Below are positions 7,635 to 16,396 of a stretch of DNA of 64,000 nt, piece by piece. A program made the translations under genes and the position numbers. The stretch's first letter is position 1. Each line of letters begins with the position of its first letter. This DNA is from JAIVJM01 sp963816985 (GTDB lineage Bacteria > Acidobacteriota > Blastocatellia > Pyrinomonadales > Pyrinomonadaceae): positions 1-64,000 of the forward strand of contig CAWFMF010000002.1 in the NCBI GenBank assembly GCA_963816985.1. The letters are read 5' to 3'. Under the pieces are notes generated by a model that was given only the letters and a program-made list of their open reading frames with translations, was not told the DNA's origin and ran no database searches.

Positions 7635-10514
7635 ATGACAGAACAAGCAATCACCGTGCGCGGAGCGCGCGTCAACAACCTCAAGAACATCTCCTTCTCT
7701 ATCCCCGTCGAGCGTTTGACGGTGGTGACGGGCGTGAGCGGATCGGGTAAATCCTCGCTCGCCTTCGACACCGTGTACGCCGAGGGGCAGCGCCGTTACG
7801 TCGAGTCCCTTTCGGCCTACGCCCGCCAGTTCCTCGAACGGATGGACAAGCCGGACGTGGACGAAGTGCTCGGCATCCCCCCGGCCATCGCCATCCGGCA
7901 GAAGAACTCGACGCGCAACCCGCGCAGCACGGTCGGCACGCAGACGGAAATCTACGACTACCTGCGCCTGCTCTACGCGCGCGTCGGCATAACCTTCTGC
8001 CGCGTCTGCGGGCGCGAGGTGCATCACGACTCGCCGGAGTCCTCCGCGCAGGAGATACTCGAAGCCCTCCCGGAAGGGACGCGCTTCTACGTCCTCTTCC
8101 CCGCCGAGGCGGGCCTCAGAGTCGAGCCGAACGGCGACGCGCCGAAGAAGGGGGCGAAGGGCAAGAAGACCGCGAAGCCGAAGAAGGCGGGCGCGGGCGA
8201 AGAGGCGCGGGCCGTGACGGCGCACGTCATGAGCCTCATGCAGCGCGGCTTCACGCGACTGCTCCTGCCCGGCGGCGAAGTTTTAGAGCTGCGCACGCCC
8301 GACGACTACAAGCGGTCGGACTTCGAGGGCGTCTTCGTCCTCGTTGACCGCCTCGTCGCGCGCGCCGACGTGCGCGAGCGTCTGGTTGACTCTCTCGAAA
8401 CCTGCTTCATCGAGGGCCACGGCCAATCCGTCGTCGAGACCGCCGAGGCCGAGCCGCGCCGGATGCGCTTCTCCGAACGCTTCGAGTGCAAGTACGACGG
8501 CACGGTCTACGCGCAGCCCGAACCGCGCCTCTTCAGCTTCAACAACCCCTTCGGCGCGTGCCCGACGTGTCAGGGCTTCGGCAACACCATCGGCCTCGAC
8601 CTCAACCTCGTCATCCCGAACCCCGCGCTCTCGCTCGAAGAGGGAGCCGTCGAGCCGTGGACGAAGCCGCAGCACGACTGGGCGCGCGCGGAGTTGAAAC
8701 GCTTCGCGCGGCAGGAAGGGATTTCGTTGGACGTGCCCTTCAACGAGCTGACGAGCCAGCAGCGACGCGCCGTCGTCGAAGGCAAAGGCAGTTGGAGCGG
8801 CGTCCGAGGCTTCTTCGAGTGGCTGGAGACGAAGAAGTACAAACTGCACGTCCGCGTCTTCCTCTCCAAGTACCGTGGCTATACGCTCTGCCCCGACTGC
8901 GGCGGCGGACGACTGAGGCAGGAGGCGCGCGACGTGCGCGTCGGCGGCAGCACCTTGCCCGACGTGTGCAAGCTCTCGATTAAGGACGCCGCGCTCTTCT
9001 TCGACCAACTCGAACTGTCGCCGGAGCAGACGGCCATCGCCGACAAGGTGCTCTTCGAGATTCGTCGGCGATTGAAATTCCTCGTTGACGTGGGGCTCGA
9101 CTACCTCACGCTCGACCGTCTGGCCTCCACGCTCTCCGGCGGAGAGGCGCAGCGCATCCAGCTCGCCACCAACCTCGGCTCCTCGCTCGTCGGCGCGCTC
9201 TACGTTCTGGACGAGCCTTCAATCGGACTGCACCCGCGCGACAGCGAGCGGCTCATCAAGCTCCTGCATAACCTTCGGGACATCGGCAACACCGTCCTCG
9301 TCGTCGAGCACGACGAGGAGATGATGCGCGCCGCCGACCACATCCTCGACATCGGCCCGGCGGCGGGCGAGTTGGGCGGGCGCGTCATCTACGAAGGCGA
9401 CTTTCAGGGCTTGCTCAAGGACTCTCTGACGCTCACCGGAAAATACCTGCGCGGCGAAGCGGAAATCCGCGAGCCCAAGCAGCGCCGCGCCGCCAAGAAG
9501 AAGAAGCTCTCCGTGCGCGGCGCGGCGGAGCATAACCTCCGCAACATAGACGTGGACATCCCCCTTGAGATGCTCGTCTGCGTGACGGGCGTCTCCGGCT
9601 CCGGCAAGTCAACGCTCGTCCATGATGTGATTTACGCGGGACTGAAGAAGCAGCGCGGCGAGTGGCAGGGGCACGTCGGCGCGTTCAAAGAGTTGCAGGG
9701 CGCGCAGCACGTTGACGAAGTGATTCTCGTTGACCAGTCGCCCATCGGTCGCACGCCGCGCTCGAACCCGGTCACGTACATTAAAGTTTACGACGCCATC
9801 CGCGAGGTCTTCTCGCAGACGCGCGACGCGCAGGCAAAAGGGTTAGACCCCTCGCACTTCTCCTTCAACGTCCCCGGCGGGCGCTGCGACGTGTGCGAGG
9901 GCGACGGCACGGTGACGGTCGAGATGCAATTTTTGGCGGACGTGGAACTCGTCTGCGAGGAGTGCAAGGGCACGCGCTTCAAGCCGCAGGTCCTCGACGT
10001 GCGCTATCGCGGCAAGGGCATCAACGACGTGCTCGGCATGACCGTCCGCGAGGCGATGACCTTCTTCCGCGACACCAACAAGATCGCCAACCGCCTCCGC
10101 GTGCTTGATGATGTGGGCCTCGGCTATCTCCGCCTCGGCCAGTCGGCGACGACCCTTTCGGGCGGCGAGGCGCAGCGCGTCAAACTCGCCGCGCATCTCT
10201 CCAAACGCACCGGCTCGAAGACGCTCTACATCTTCGACGAGCCGACGACGGGGCTCCACTTCGACGACATCAACAAGCTCCTCGCCGCCTTCCGCACCCT
10301 CGTCGAAGCCGGCGGCTCGCTCCTCGTCATCGAACACAACCTCGACGTGATCAAGACCGCCGACCACTGCATAGACCTCGGCCCCGAAGGCGGCATCGGC
10401 GGCGGCCACGTCATCGCCCAGGGCACCCCCGAAGAAATCATGGCCGCCCCCAACTCCCACACCGGCCACTTCCTCAAAGCCCACCTCTCCCGCTCCAACG
10501 GCCACCACGCCTAA
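7635..10514 (+). CDS. uvrA: Excinuclease ABC subunit A (UvrA)
   Basis: UvrA is the damage sensor of nucleotide excision repair and works as a dimeric ATPase with UvrB. The 959-residue protein has both ABC modules: Walker A GVSGSGKSS (32-40) and GVSGSGKST (about 652-660), and signatures LSGGEAQRIQLA and LSGGEAQRVKLA. The zinc pairs are CPTC...CPDC and CDVC...CEEC. VGTQTEIYDYLRLLYARVG is the usual UvrB-interaction region. A lysine/alanine-rich insert lies at about 170-190. The ATG at 7635 is chosen over one 12 bp upstream because family proteins start close to the ITVRGAR strand. A repeat hairpin follows the stop by four bases. Confidence 0.96.
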   Translation: MTEQAITVRGARVNNLKNISFSIPVERLTVVTGVSGSGKSSLAFDTVYAEGQRRYVESLSAYARQFLERMDKPDVDEVLGIPPAIAIRQKNSTRNPRSTVGTQTEIYDYLRLLYARVGITFCRVCGREVHHDSPESSAQEILEALPEGTRFYVLFPAEAGLRVEPNGDAPKKGAKGKKTAKPKKAGAGEEARAVTAHVMSLMQRGFTRLLLPGGEVLELRTPDDYKRSDFEGVFVLVDRLVARADVRERLVDSLETCFIEGHGQSVVETAEAEPRRMRFSERFECKYDGTVYAQPEPRLFSFNNPFGACPTCQGFGNTIGLDLNLVIPNPALSLEEGAVEPWTKPQHDWARAELKRFARQEGISLDVPFNELTSQQRRAVVEGKGSWSGVRGFFEWLETKKYKLHVRVFLSKYRGYTLCPDCGGGRLRQEARDVRVGGSTLPDVCKLSIKDAALFFDQLELSPEQTAIADKVLFEIRRRLKFLVDVGLDYLTLDRLASTLSGGEAQRIQLATNLGSSLVGALYVLDEPSIGLHPRDSERLIKLLHNLRDIGNTVLVVEHDEEMMRAADHILDIGPAAGELGGRVIYEGDFQGLLKDSLTLTGKYLRGEAEIREPKQRRAAKKKKLSVRGAAEHNLRNIDVDIPLEMLVCVTGVSGSGKSTLVHDVIYAGLKKQRGEWQGHVGAFKELQGAQHVDEVILVDQSPIGRTPRSNPVTYIKVYDAIREVFSQTRDAQAKGLDPSHFSFNVPGGRCDVCEGDGTVTVEMQFLADVELVCEECKGTRFKPQVLDVRYRGKGINDVLGMTVREAMTFFRDTNKIANRLRVLDDVGLGYLRLGQSATTLSGGEAQRVKLAAHLSKRTGSKTLYIFDEPTTGLHFDDINKLLAAFRTLVEAGGSLLVIEHNLDVIKTADHCIDLGPEGGIGGGHVIAQGTPEEIMAAPNSHTGHFLKAHLSRSNGHHA

Positions 10515-10518
10515 CACG

Positions 10519-10597
10519 GGAAGGAAAAAGGTAAAAGGCAAAAGTGAAGAGGGGTTGAATCCTCCTTACTTTTGCCTTTTACCTTTTTCCTTTCGCC
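10519..10597. repeat. AAAAGG/CAAAAG-word hairpin repeat
   Basis: Left arm 10519-10552 and right arm 10561-10597 pair over about 34 bp around an eight-base loop. Each arm is built of near-tandem words (AAAAAGG, TAAAAGG, CAAAAG). It starts four bases after the uvrA stop. Further copies lie at 35046, 50394 and 51515. Confidence 0.85.
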
Positions 10598-10599
10598 TT

Positions 10600-10713
10600 C
10601 TATTCCTCGCCCGCCGCCGCGCGCACCCCGGCCACCACTCCTGCCGTGTTGTAGAGATCGAGCGCGAATTCCAACGAAGTAGTCGGTGAGTAGCAGATGA
10701 AGTGTCCGGGCAT
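10600..10713 (-). other. Possible gene remnant in an otherwise empty stretch
   Basis: Between the uvrA hairpin and the promoter at 10959 there is no convincing gene. A 37-codon open stretch from an ATG at 10711-10713 has protein-like composition (GHFICYSPTTSLEFALDLYN) and may be a gene remnant or small protein. A direct repeat of GTGAGGGCCAA lies at about 10729-10752. Nothing else is recognised up to 10958. Confidence 0.25.
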
Positions 10714-10958
10714 GGGGTTCTCCCAACAGTGAGGGCCAAAGTGAGGGCCAAGCTCCTTCTTCTCTGACGTGTCGTTCTCGCGACCGCGTGGGGCACGATG
10801 CGCGGGGCGCGACACGCGAAGCGTTTGAGCTTGTGCGTCAAGAATTTCAACGAGCGGCAGCGGCGGCGTGAACCGGGCCGGAGGAATATGGTCATCGAGG
10901 CGCGGGCCATCTTAGCTCAAGTCAGTGGTCAGGCGCGAGAGTTTTACAACTCCAAAGG

Positions 10959-10986
10959 TTGGCCGCACGCGGCCCTGAACTATAAT
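10959..10986 (+). promoter_or_regulatory. Sigma70-type promoter for the metallo-hydrolase gene
   Basis: TTGGCC (10959-10964), a 16-bp spacer and a perfect TATAAT (10981-10986) predict a start near 10993, giving an 85-nt leader to the GTG at 11078. Confidence 0.6.
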
Positions 10987-11077
10987 GACCGCGTAAGACT
11001 TTCCGGCCATGTTCACTTCACCCGCGCGTGAGGTGAGGCCACTTCCGAACGATACTTCCGACAGGAGGACTTCCCCC

Positions 11078-12631
11078 GTGAACCTAACTTCGAGGGCGAC
11101 CCTTTCCCTGCTCCTGCTCCTTTCACTTCAGAGTCTCCCGGCACTCGCGCAGCGGCGGGGCGCGACACGGAGGCCCGCCGCCGCGTCGGCGAAGTCCGTC
11201 TCCGAGAGGTCTTACGAGCGGGCGCGGCGCGTGCTCGACGCTGGTGTAGCGGCGCTCGGCGGGCTCGAAGCGATGCGGGAGGTGGGCGACGTGTGGACGA
11301 AGGCCGTGGGGCGCTCATACGCGCGCAACCAGAGCGTGCGGGTGGGTGCGCCGTATGACGCGATGACGCGCGACGAGACGCTCTACATAGACGTGCGCAA
11401 CCGGCGTTACATCGTCGAGACGCGCGACCCTCTGCCGGGCGGTTTTGTCTTCGGCGGCAGGCAGGTCATCAGTGGGGGGCAGGGCTTCTTCGTCAACCCG
11501 CGCGACAGGACGGTCGTGCCGCTCAACCTCCAGAACTTCAATAACATCGGCATCCTTCGTCGCGTCCCGCACCTCTTTCTGCTCGCCGCATACGAGACGG
11601 CCCCCTCGACCTTGCGCTGGCTCGGCGAGGAGACTTACGACGGGCGGCGGCACAACGTCATCACCTTCGCCTCGTCGAACGGCCTCGCGTGGACGCTCTT
11701 CTTCGACGCGCGGACGAACCTCCTGACGAAGTACGAGCAGTTGGTGAGCGACAGCCTCGCGGGCGACGCCGTGCAGGAGACGGTCTTTACGGGCTACCGC
11801 ACGGTCGGCAAAATCAAAGTCCCTACGGGTCGGCAGACGCGCCGGGCCGGTGAGCTGGTTGAGGACGTGAAGTACACGGACGTGCGCTTCGACACGCGAC
11901 CGCCGGAGGGCGAGTTCGCACGGCCCGAAGGCTTCGAGGAGCTGCCGCAATTCACGCCGCCCGCCATCAGGGAGACGAAGCTCGGCGAGGGCGTCTACCT
12001 CTTCGAGAGCGGGGTCAATTCTCTGGTCGTCGAGTTCAAAGACTACGTGCTCGTCGTCGAGCCCTCGACGGGCGGGCGCGGCCCCAAGCCGACCATCAAC
12101 AAGGCGCGCGAGATGTTCCCCCAGAAGCCCGTCCGCTACGTCGTCATCACGCACCACCACGACGACCACTCCGGCGGGATGCGCTCCTACGTCGGCAACG
12201 GCGTGACCGTCGTCACCACGCCCGCCAACCAGACGTACTTCGAGCGGATGGCCGCGAGCGCCTTCACGATTGCGCCCGACGACCAGGCGCGCGCCCCGCG
12301 CAAGGCCGCCTTCGAGCTCGTGCGCGGCGGGAAGCGCGTCTTCACCGACGGCGAGCAGACCGTCGAGGTCATAGACATCGGGCCGAGCCCGCACGCCGCC
12401 GAGATGCTCGTGGTCTACCTCCCGAAGGAGAAGCTCATTTTTCAGGGCGACCTCGTCAACCTCCCCGCGTCGGGCAAGTACGCGCCGACGACCGTCAACG
12501 ACACGACCGTCCACTTCGTCGAGACCATCAACCGTCTGGGCCTCGACGTGCGCCGCATCGCCGCCGTCCACGGCCCCTCGACGACGCTCGAAGACCTGCG
12601 CGCGGCGGTCGCCAAAAGCAAAAACAAATAA
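11078..12631 (+). CDS. Exported metallo-beta-lactamase-fold hydrolase
   Basis: A 517-residue secreted protein. The GTG at 11078 is chosen because AGGAGG lies nine bases upstream and it begins a clean signal peptide (NLTSRATLSLLLLLSLQSL, then ALAQ). The first 280 residues form an N-terminal domain seen in related Acidobacteria and Proteobacteria proteins. The C-terminal half is the hydrolase, with the zinc motif THHHDDHSGG (His359-His364), a later IGPSPHAAEMLVVYLP histidine, FQGDLVN as the bridging aspartate region, and VHGP as the last histidine. The substrate is unknown; this fold hydrolyses esters, lactones or beta-lactams in different subfamilies. It has its own promoter and a hairpin begins at the stop codon. 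Confidence 0.85.
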   Translation: MNLTSRATLSLLLLLSLQSLPALAQRRGATRRPAAASAKSVSERSYERARRVLDAGVAALGGLEAMREVGDVWTKAVGRSYARNQSVRVGAPYDAMTRDETLYIDVRNRRYIVETRDPLPGGFVFGGRQVISGGQGFFVNPRDRTVVPLNLQNFNNIGILRRVPHLFLLAAYETAPSTLRWLGEETYDGRRHNVITFASSNGLAWTLFFDARTNLLTKYEQLVSDSLAGDAVQETVFTGYRTVGKIKVPTGRQTRRAGELVEDVKYTDVRFDTRPPEGEFARPEGFEELPQFTPPAIRETKLGEGVYLFESGVNSLVVEFKDYVLVVEPSTGGRGPKPTINKAREMFPQKPVRYVVITHHHDDHSGGMRSYVGNGVTVVTTPANQTYFERMAASAFTIAPDDQARAPRKAAFELVRGGKRVFTDGEQTVEVIDIGPSPHAAEMLVVYLPKEKLIFQGDLVNLPASGKYAPTTVNDTTVHFVETINRLGLDVRRIAAVHGPSTTLEDLRAAVAKSKNK

Positions 12632-12775
12632 TGAATGCGGAATGACGAGTGATGAATTGCCGGAAGTTTTCAGTAGACAGTTTTCAGTTTTCAGTCCTGG
12701 TCTTCACTGAAAACTCAAAACTCAAAACTGTTAACTGTCTTTCATTCATCATTCCGCACTCATCATTCATCACTT
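12631..12775. repeat. GTTTTCAGT-word hairpin repeat (intact copy)
   Basis: Left arm 12631-12694 and right arm 12707-12775 pair imperfectly over more than 50 bp. Words such as CAGTTTTCAG are repeated within each arm, with TGAATGCGGAATGA outer ends. It begins at the stop of the preceding gene. A near-identical element at 36471-37803 is split by an insertion sequence. Confidence 0.85.
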
Positions 12776-12841
12776 CTCCTCCCCGTCCGTGTTAATTTAT
12801 TCCGCGAGTCGAAACACTGTGAAAGGTGAAGTGAGTTTGCC

Positions 12842-13288
12842 ATGAGTTTGAGAGAACGCATCGTTTCGGACATGACGGCGGCGATGAAGGCGCGGGACGC
12901 GGCGCGCACCTCGACGCTGCGGATGGTCAAGGCCGCCGTCATGAACCGCGAGATCGAGAAGGGCGGCGAGTTGACCGAGGAGGAGTTGACGAAGGCCATG
13001 CAGTCGCTCGTCAAGCAGCGAAGGGATTCGGTCGAGCAGTACGAGAAGGCGGGCCGCGACGAGCTGGCCGCGAAGGAGCGCGCCGAGATTGCGGTCATCG
13101 AAGAGTACCTGCCCCGCGCGGCCACGCCCGAAGAGATCGAGCGGGCCGTCTCGGAGGCCGTCGCCGAGGTGGGCGCGACCTCGATGAAGGAGATGGGCGC
13201 GGTGATGAAGGCCGCGCAGGCGCGGCTCGCGGGCAAGTCGGCGGACGGTCGCGCCGTCAGCGAAATGGTGAAAGCGAAGCTGAGTTAA
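12842..13288 (+). CDS. GatB/YqeY domain protein
   Basis: A 148-residue protein covering the whole YqeY family: an N-terminal helical part (LRERIVSDMTAAMKARDAARTSTLRMVKAAVMNREIEKG) and the C-terminal tRNA-amidotransferase-like domain (EYLPRAATPEEIE, GKSADGRAVSEMVKAKL). The family resembles the tail domain of GatB and is thought to touch tRNA, but its role is unsettled. The start has GGTGAAGTGAG upstream. It lies before the nusA operon with about 165 bp and a separate promoter between. Confidence 0.9.
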   Translation: MSLRERIVSDMTAAMKARDAARTSTLRMVKAAVMNREIEKGGELTEEELTKAMQSLVKQRRDSVEQYEKAGRDELAAKERAEIAVIEEYLPRAATPEEIERAVSEAVAEVGATSMKEMGAVMKAAQARLAGKSADGRAVSEMVKAKLS

Positions 13289-13452
13289 ATCGGCGGGAGG
13301 GGAAAAGGCGGGGCGCAGGCCGAGGACGAAGGCATCGCCTTTCCCCTTCCCGTTTTAAACTTTCGCGTGTCCGCCCGCGTCCCGACTTTCCGCCCCCTTT
13401 TCGCCATTTTTCCGCCTCCCTCGCCCCCCCGCCTCGCCGCCCGTGTGGCGGG

Positions 13453-13481
13453 TTGCCTCACGGCAGTTGTTACCGTATAAT
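13453..13481 (+). promoter_or_regulatory. Strong sigma70-type promoter of the rimP-nusA-infB operon
   Basis: TTGCCT (13453-13458), exactly 17 bp, then a perfect TATAAT (13476-13481). The start would be near 13488, leaving a leader of about 90 nt before rimP. It is the best promoter match in the window. Confidence 0.75.
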
Positions 13482-13514
13482 CCGCCTCTTGCTCGGAGCG
13501 CCGTGGCGTTGTCC

Positions 13515-13541
13515 AGTGGGTTCGCGCCCACTTTTTCTTTT
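13515..13541 (+). promoter_or_regulatory. Candidate transcription attenuator in the rimP-nusA leader
   Basis: AGTGGG (13515-13520) pairs with CCCACT (13527-13532) across a TTCGCG loop and is followed at once by TTTTTCTTTT (13532-13541). This is a small intrinsic terminator between promoter and first gene. In Escherichia coli the nusA operon leader is controlled by termination and NusA feedback, so the position is telling. Confidence 0.5.
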
Positions 13542-13577
13542 GCGCGAGAGCTTTTTCGGGGAGGCTTTGAAGGGTCT

Positions 13578-14039
13578 GTGTCGGACGAGACTTCTGTCGA
13601 GGGGCGGGTGCGCGAGATCGCGGGGCGTGTGGCCTCGGAGCGCGGGCTCGAACTCGTCCACGCCGAGGTGGCGGGCGGCGCGCACGCTCCCATCCTGAGG
13701 GTTTTTATTGACAAGCCGAATGGTGTGACGCACGAAGATTGCGCGGCGGTGAGCCTCCATCTGGGGACGATTCTCGACGTGGAAGATTTCATCCCTTCGG
13801 CCTATACACTGGAAGTCTCCTCGCCGGGTCTGGAGCGCGGGCTCTACAAACGCGAAGACTACGAGCGCTTCACCGGACGCATGGCGAAGATGAAGTCGCG
13901 CTCGGCCATCAACGGCCAGCGCAACTTTCGCGGTCGCATCGTCGGCGTCGAAGACGGCTCGGTCGTCTTCGATGATAAGACTTCGGGCCGCGTCCTCGTC
14001 CCCGTAGACGATGTCGTGAAGGCGAATCTTGGAGATTGA
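13578..14039 (+). CDS. rimP: Ribosome maturation factor RimP (C-terminus shifted)
   Basis: RimP helps assemble the 30S subunit. The GTG at 13578 is chosen (GAAGGG just upstream; the longer frame from 13443 would run back through the promoter). Family features: LVHAEVAGGAHAPILRVFIDKPNGVTHEDCAAVS, LEVSSPGLERGLYKREDYERFTGR and a C-terminal SH3-like barrel. The frame given ends at 14039 with KANLGD, but removing one G at 14031-14032 gives KANLEIDVEEEFRLAEERER running to a TGA at 14125-14127, which fits the family far better. The true gene is probably 13578-14127. It is first in the operon with nusA. Confidence 0.88.
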   Translation: MSDETSVEGRVREIAGRVASERGLELVHAEVAGGAHAPILRVFIDKPNGVTHEDCAAVSLHLGTILDVEDFIPSAYTLEVSSPGLERGLYKREDYERFTGRMAKMKSRSAINGQRNFRGRIVGVEDGSVVFDDKTSGRVLVPVDDVVKANLGD

Positions 14040-14226
14040 CGTTGAGGAAGAGTTCCGCCTCGCCGAAGAGCGCGAGCGCGAAAGGAAGGGCGGCCCGACC
14101 GGACGGGACGCACCGGCAGACAACTGAATAGACCGACAACTGAATAAAGGTTTAGACGCCTGAGTCGCCGAGGGGCCGGAACCTCTAAAACCCGGACTCG
14201 CGCATCTAAACGACGGGTAAATTTTT

Positions 14227-16200
14227 ATGAGCGCATCCATCGGACAGAGCATTGAAGCCCTCTGCAAAGAACACGGCATTGACCGCAACCTCGTCGTCGA
14301 GGCGATGAAGGAGGCCGTGCGCGCCGCCGCGCGCAAGCAGTTCAAGTCGGGCGAGGAGATTCAGGTCGAATTCTCTTCGGACACCGGCCTTGAGATTTTC
14401 GCCACCAAGGAAGTCGTCGAGGAGGTCGAGAACCCCGGCAAGGAGTTGTCGCTCGACGAGGCGCGCGAGCTTGCGGGCGACGAGGTGGACGTGGGCGACG
14501 AGCTTCAGATTCCGATGCCGATGGAGGAGATGGGCCGCATCGCCGCCCAGACCGCCAAGCAGATTCTCTTCCAGAAGGTGCGCGACGCCGTGCGCGCCAA
14601 CGTCTACGAGCAATACATTGATAAGGTCGGCGACCTCGTCAACGGCTACGTCAAGCGCTTCGAGCGCGGCGACATCATCGTTGACCTCGGCACGGTCGAA
14701 TCCGTGCTGCCGCGCAAGGAGCAGTCGCGCGGCGAGCAGTGGGCGCAGGGCGAGCGCGTCCGCGTCGTCATTGACGACGTGTCGAAGGAGGCGAAGGGGC
14801 CGCAGGTCGTCGTCTCGCGCACGAGCCCTGAGCTTCTGCGCCGCCTCTTCGAGATGGAAGTGCCGGAGATTTACGACGGCACGGTCGTCATCAAGAGCGC
14901 GGTGCGCGAACCGGGCGAGCGCGCCAAGATCGCCGTCGCCTCCATCGAGCGTGACGTTGACCCCGTGGGCGCGTGCGTCGGCATGAAGGGCTCGCGCGTG
15001 CAGGCCATCATCAGGGAGCTTCGCGGCGAGAAGATAGACATCATCGAGTGGTCGGACGAGCCCTCGGTCTTCGCCGCCAACGCCTTGTCACCGGCGAAGG
15101 TCAATCAGGTTCGCATCACCGACATCGAGCGCCGCCAGATGGAGGTCATCGTCAACGAAGACCAGCTCAGCTTAGCCATCGGCAAGCGCGGGCAGAACGT
15201 CCGGCTCGCCACCAAGCTCGTCGGGTGGAACATAGACATCCGCAGCGAGGAAGAGATTAAGCGCGAGGTCGCGGCGCAGATGGGCGCGATGATCGCTTCG
15301 GGCGAGCCCGTCCCCATCGAACGGCTCGAAGGCATGAACCCGACGATGACCGCCGGGCTCGCCGAGCGCGGCATCAGCGACATCGAGACTTTGGCGAACA
15401 CGACCGTGGACGACCTCGTCGAATACCTCGACATCTCGCTCGATCAGGCCGAGAGCATCATCGGCGCGGCGCAGGCCGTGATGAGCGCGCGCGACGCCGC
15501 CGGGATTGAGGGACACGAAGAGGGCGTCACCGCCGTCGTGGCTGGAGACGAAGCTGCCGGGGAATCTTCGGACGAGACGGAAGGCGAGCAGCCGGAAGCG
15601 GCTGAGGGAACGGAAGGCGACGTGGCGGAAGAGCGGGAAGAGGGTCAGACCGTCGAACAGAACGCGGCCTCCATCGAGCTCGACCCGTCGGTTGACCCCG
15701 GCGAAGTCGAGCCCTCGGAAGCGATGATTGCCGAAGGCTACGACGAAGCCGTCGAGCAAAGACCGCCCTTCATGGCCGAGCCGGACATTCTGGCCTCGGA
15801 ATCCGCTGACCCCGTGGCCGTGACCGAGATCGAGCAGATGTCCGCCGAGGAGCTGCTCCTCCAAGGCGCGGGGCGCGACCTGCGGCCCGACACCATCACG
15901 CCCGCCCCTGACATCACCTCGTCCGAGGCGGCTGTCATCGAGCACACGGGCGCGGCGCTCGAAGAGGAGCGCCCCGGCACGCTCGCCGACGCGCTCGACG
16001 AAGTTGTCGAGCCGACCGTGCGCGAAGACGAAGAAGAGGGCGACGACACTTTCTCGCCCCGCGCCGACTTCGCCTCCGAGGCGTCCGCGCCGGAAGTACA
16101 GAGTTCGTCGGAGCCGACGCTTGCGGGCGAAGGCGAGACGGCCCCTGACGAAGGCGTTGCTGAAGATGAGTCCGAAAATGCTCGCGGCAACGTCGAATAA
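14227..16200 (+). CDS. nusA: Transcription termination/antitermination factor NusA, long acidic tail
   Basis: NusA binds RNA polymerase and modulates pausing, termination and antitermination. In order: N-terminal polymerase-binding domain (1-125), S1 domain (about 135-200, GDLVNGYVKRFERGDIIVDLG), two KH domains (VGACVGMKGSRVQAIIREL and LAIGKRGQNVRLA) and a helix-hairpin-helix repeat (LANTTVDDLVEYLDISLDQAESI). After about residue 430 comes a 225-residue Glu/Asp/Ala-rich extension with no repeats I recognise. Most NusA proteins are 350-500 residues, so the 657-residue length is unusual. Spacing to rimP is about 100 bp; no strong Shine-Dalgarno is seen. Confidence 0.95.
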   Translation: MSASIGQSIEALCKEHGIDRNLVVEAMKEAVRAAARKQFKSGEEIQVEFSSDTGLEIFATKEVVEEVENPGKELSLDEARELAGDEVDVGDELQIPMPMEEMGRIAAQTAKQILFQKVRDAVRANVYEQYIDKVGDLVNGYVKRFERGDIIVDLGTVESVLPRKEQSRGEQWAQGERVRVVIDDVSKEAKGPQVVVSRTSPELLRRLFEMEVPEIYDGTVVIKSAVREPGERAKIAVASIERDVDPVGACVGMKGSRVQAIIRELRGEKIDIIEWSDEPSVFAANALSPAKVNQVRITDIERRQMEVIVNEDQLSLAIGKRGQNVRLATKLVGWNIDIRSEEEIKREVAAQMGAMIASGEPVPIERLEGMNPTMTAGLAERGISDIETLANTTVDDLVEYLDISLDQAESIIGAAQAVMSARDAAGIEGHEEGVTAVVAGDEAAGESSDETEGEQPEAAEGTEGDVAEEREEGQTVEQNAASIELDPSVDPGEVEPSEAMIAEGYDEAVEQRPPFMAEPDILASESADPVAVTEIEQMSAEELLLQGAGRDLRPDTITPAPDITSSEAAVIEHTGAALEEERPGTLADALDEVVEPTVREDEEEGDDTFSPRADFASEASAPEVQSSSEPTLAGEGETAPDEGVAEDESENARGNVE

Positions 16201-16396
16201 CCGCGGCTTAGGCCGCGCGGGCGCGCGTCCCTCCCAACCGAGGAACGCGCGCCTCTTGCCCGCCTTAAATCCCCTCCTCCGGCGTTAAGAGCCTTGCGCG
16301 CTCAAGTCGAGAGAAGGTTGACCGGGCGGTTTTGGAACCTAAATCTCGATTCGAGCGTGCGACGCCGTTTTACCGAAAGCGTCGAAGAAGGAGTGC

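Noticed and set aside
10600..10958. A CRISPR-like or tRNA-like feature in the uvrA to hydrolase gap
   Set aside because: No regularly spaced repeats and no cloverleaf; the only structure is a short direct repeat.
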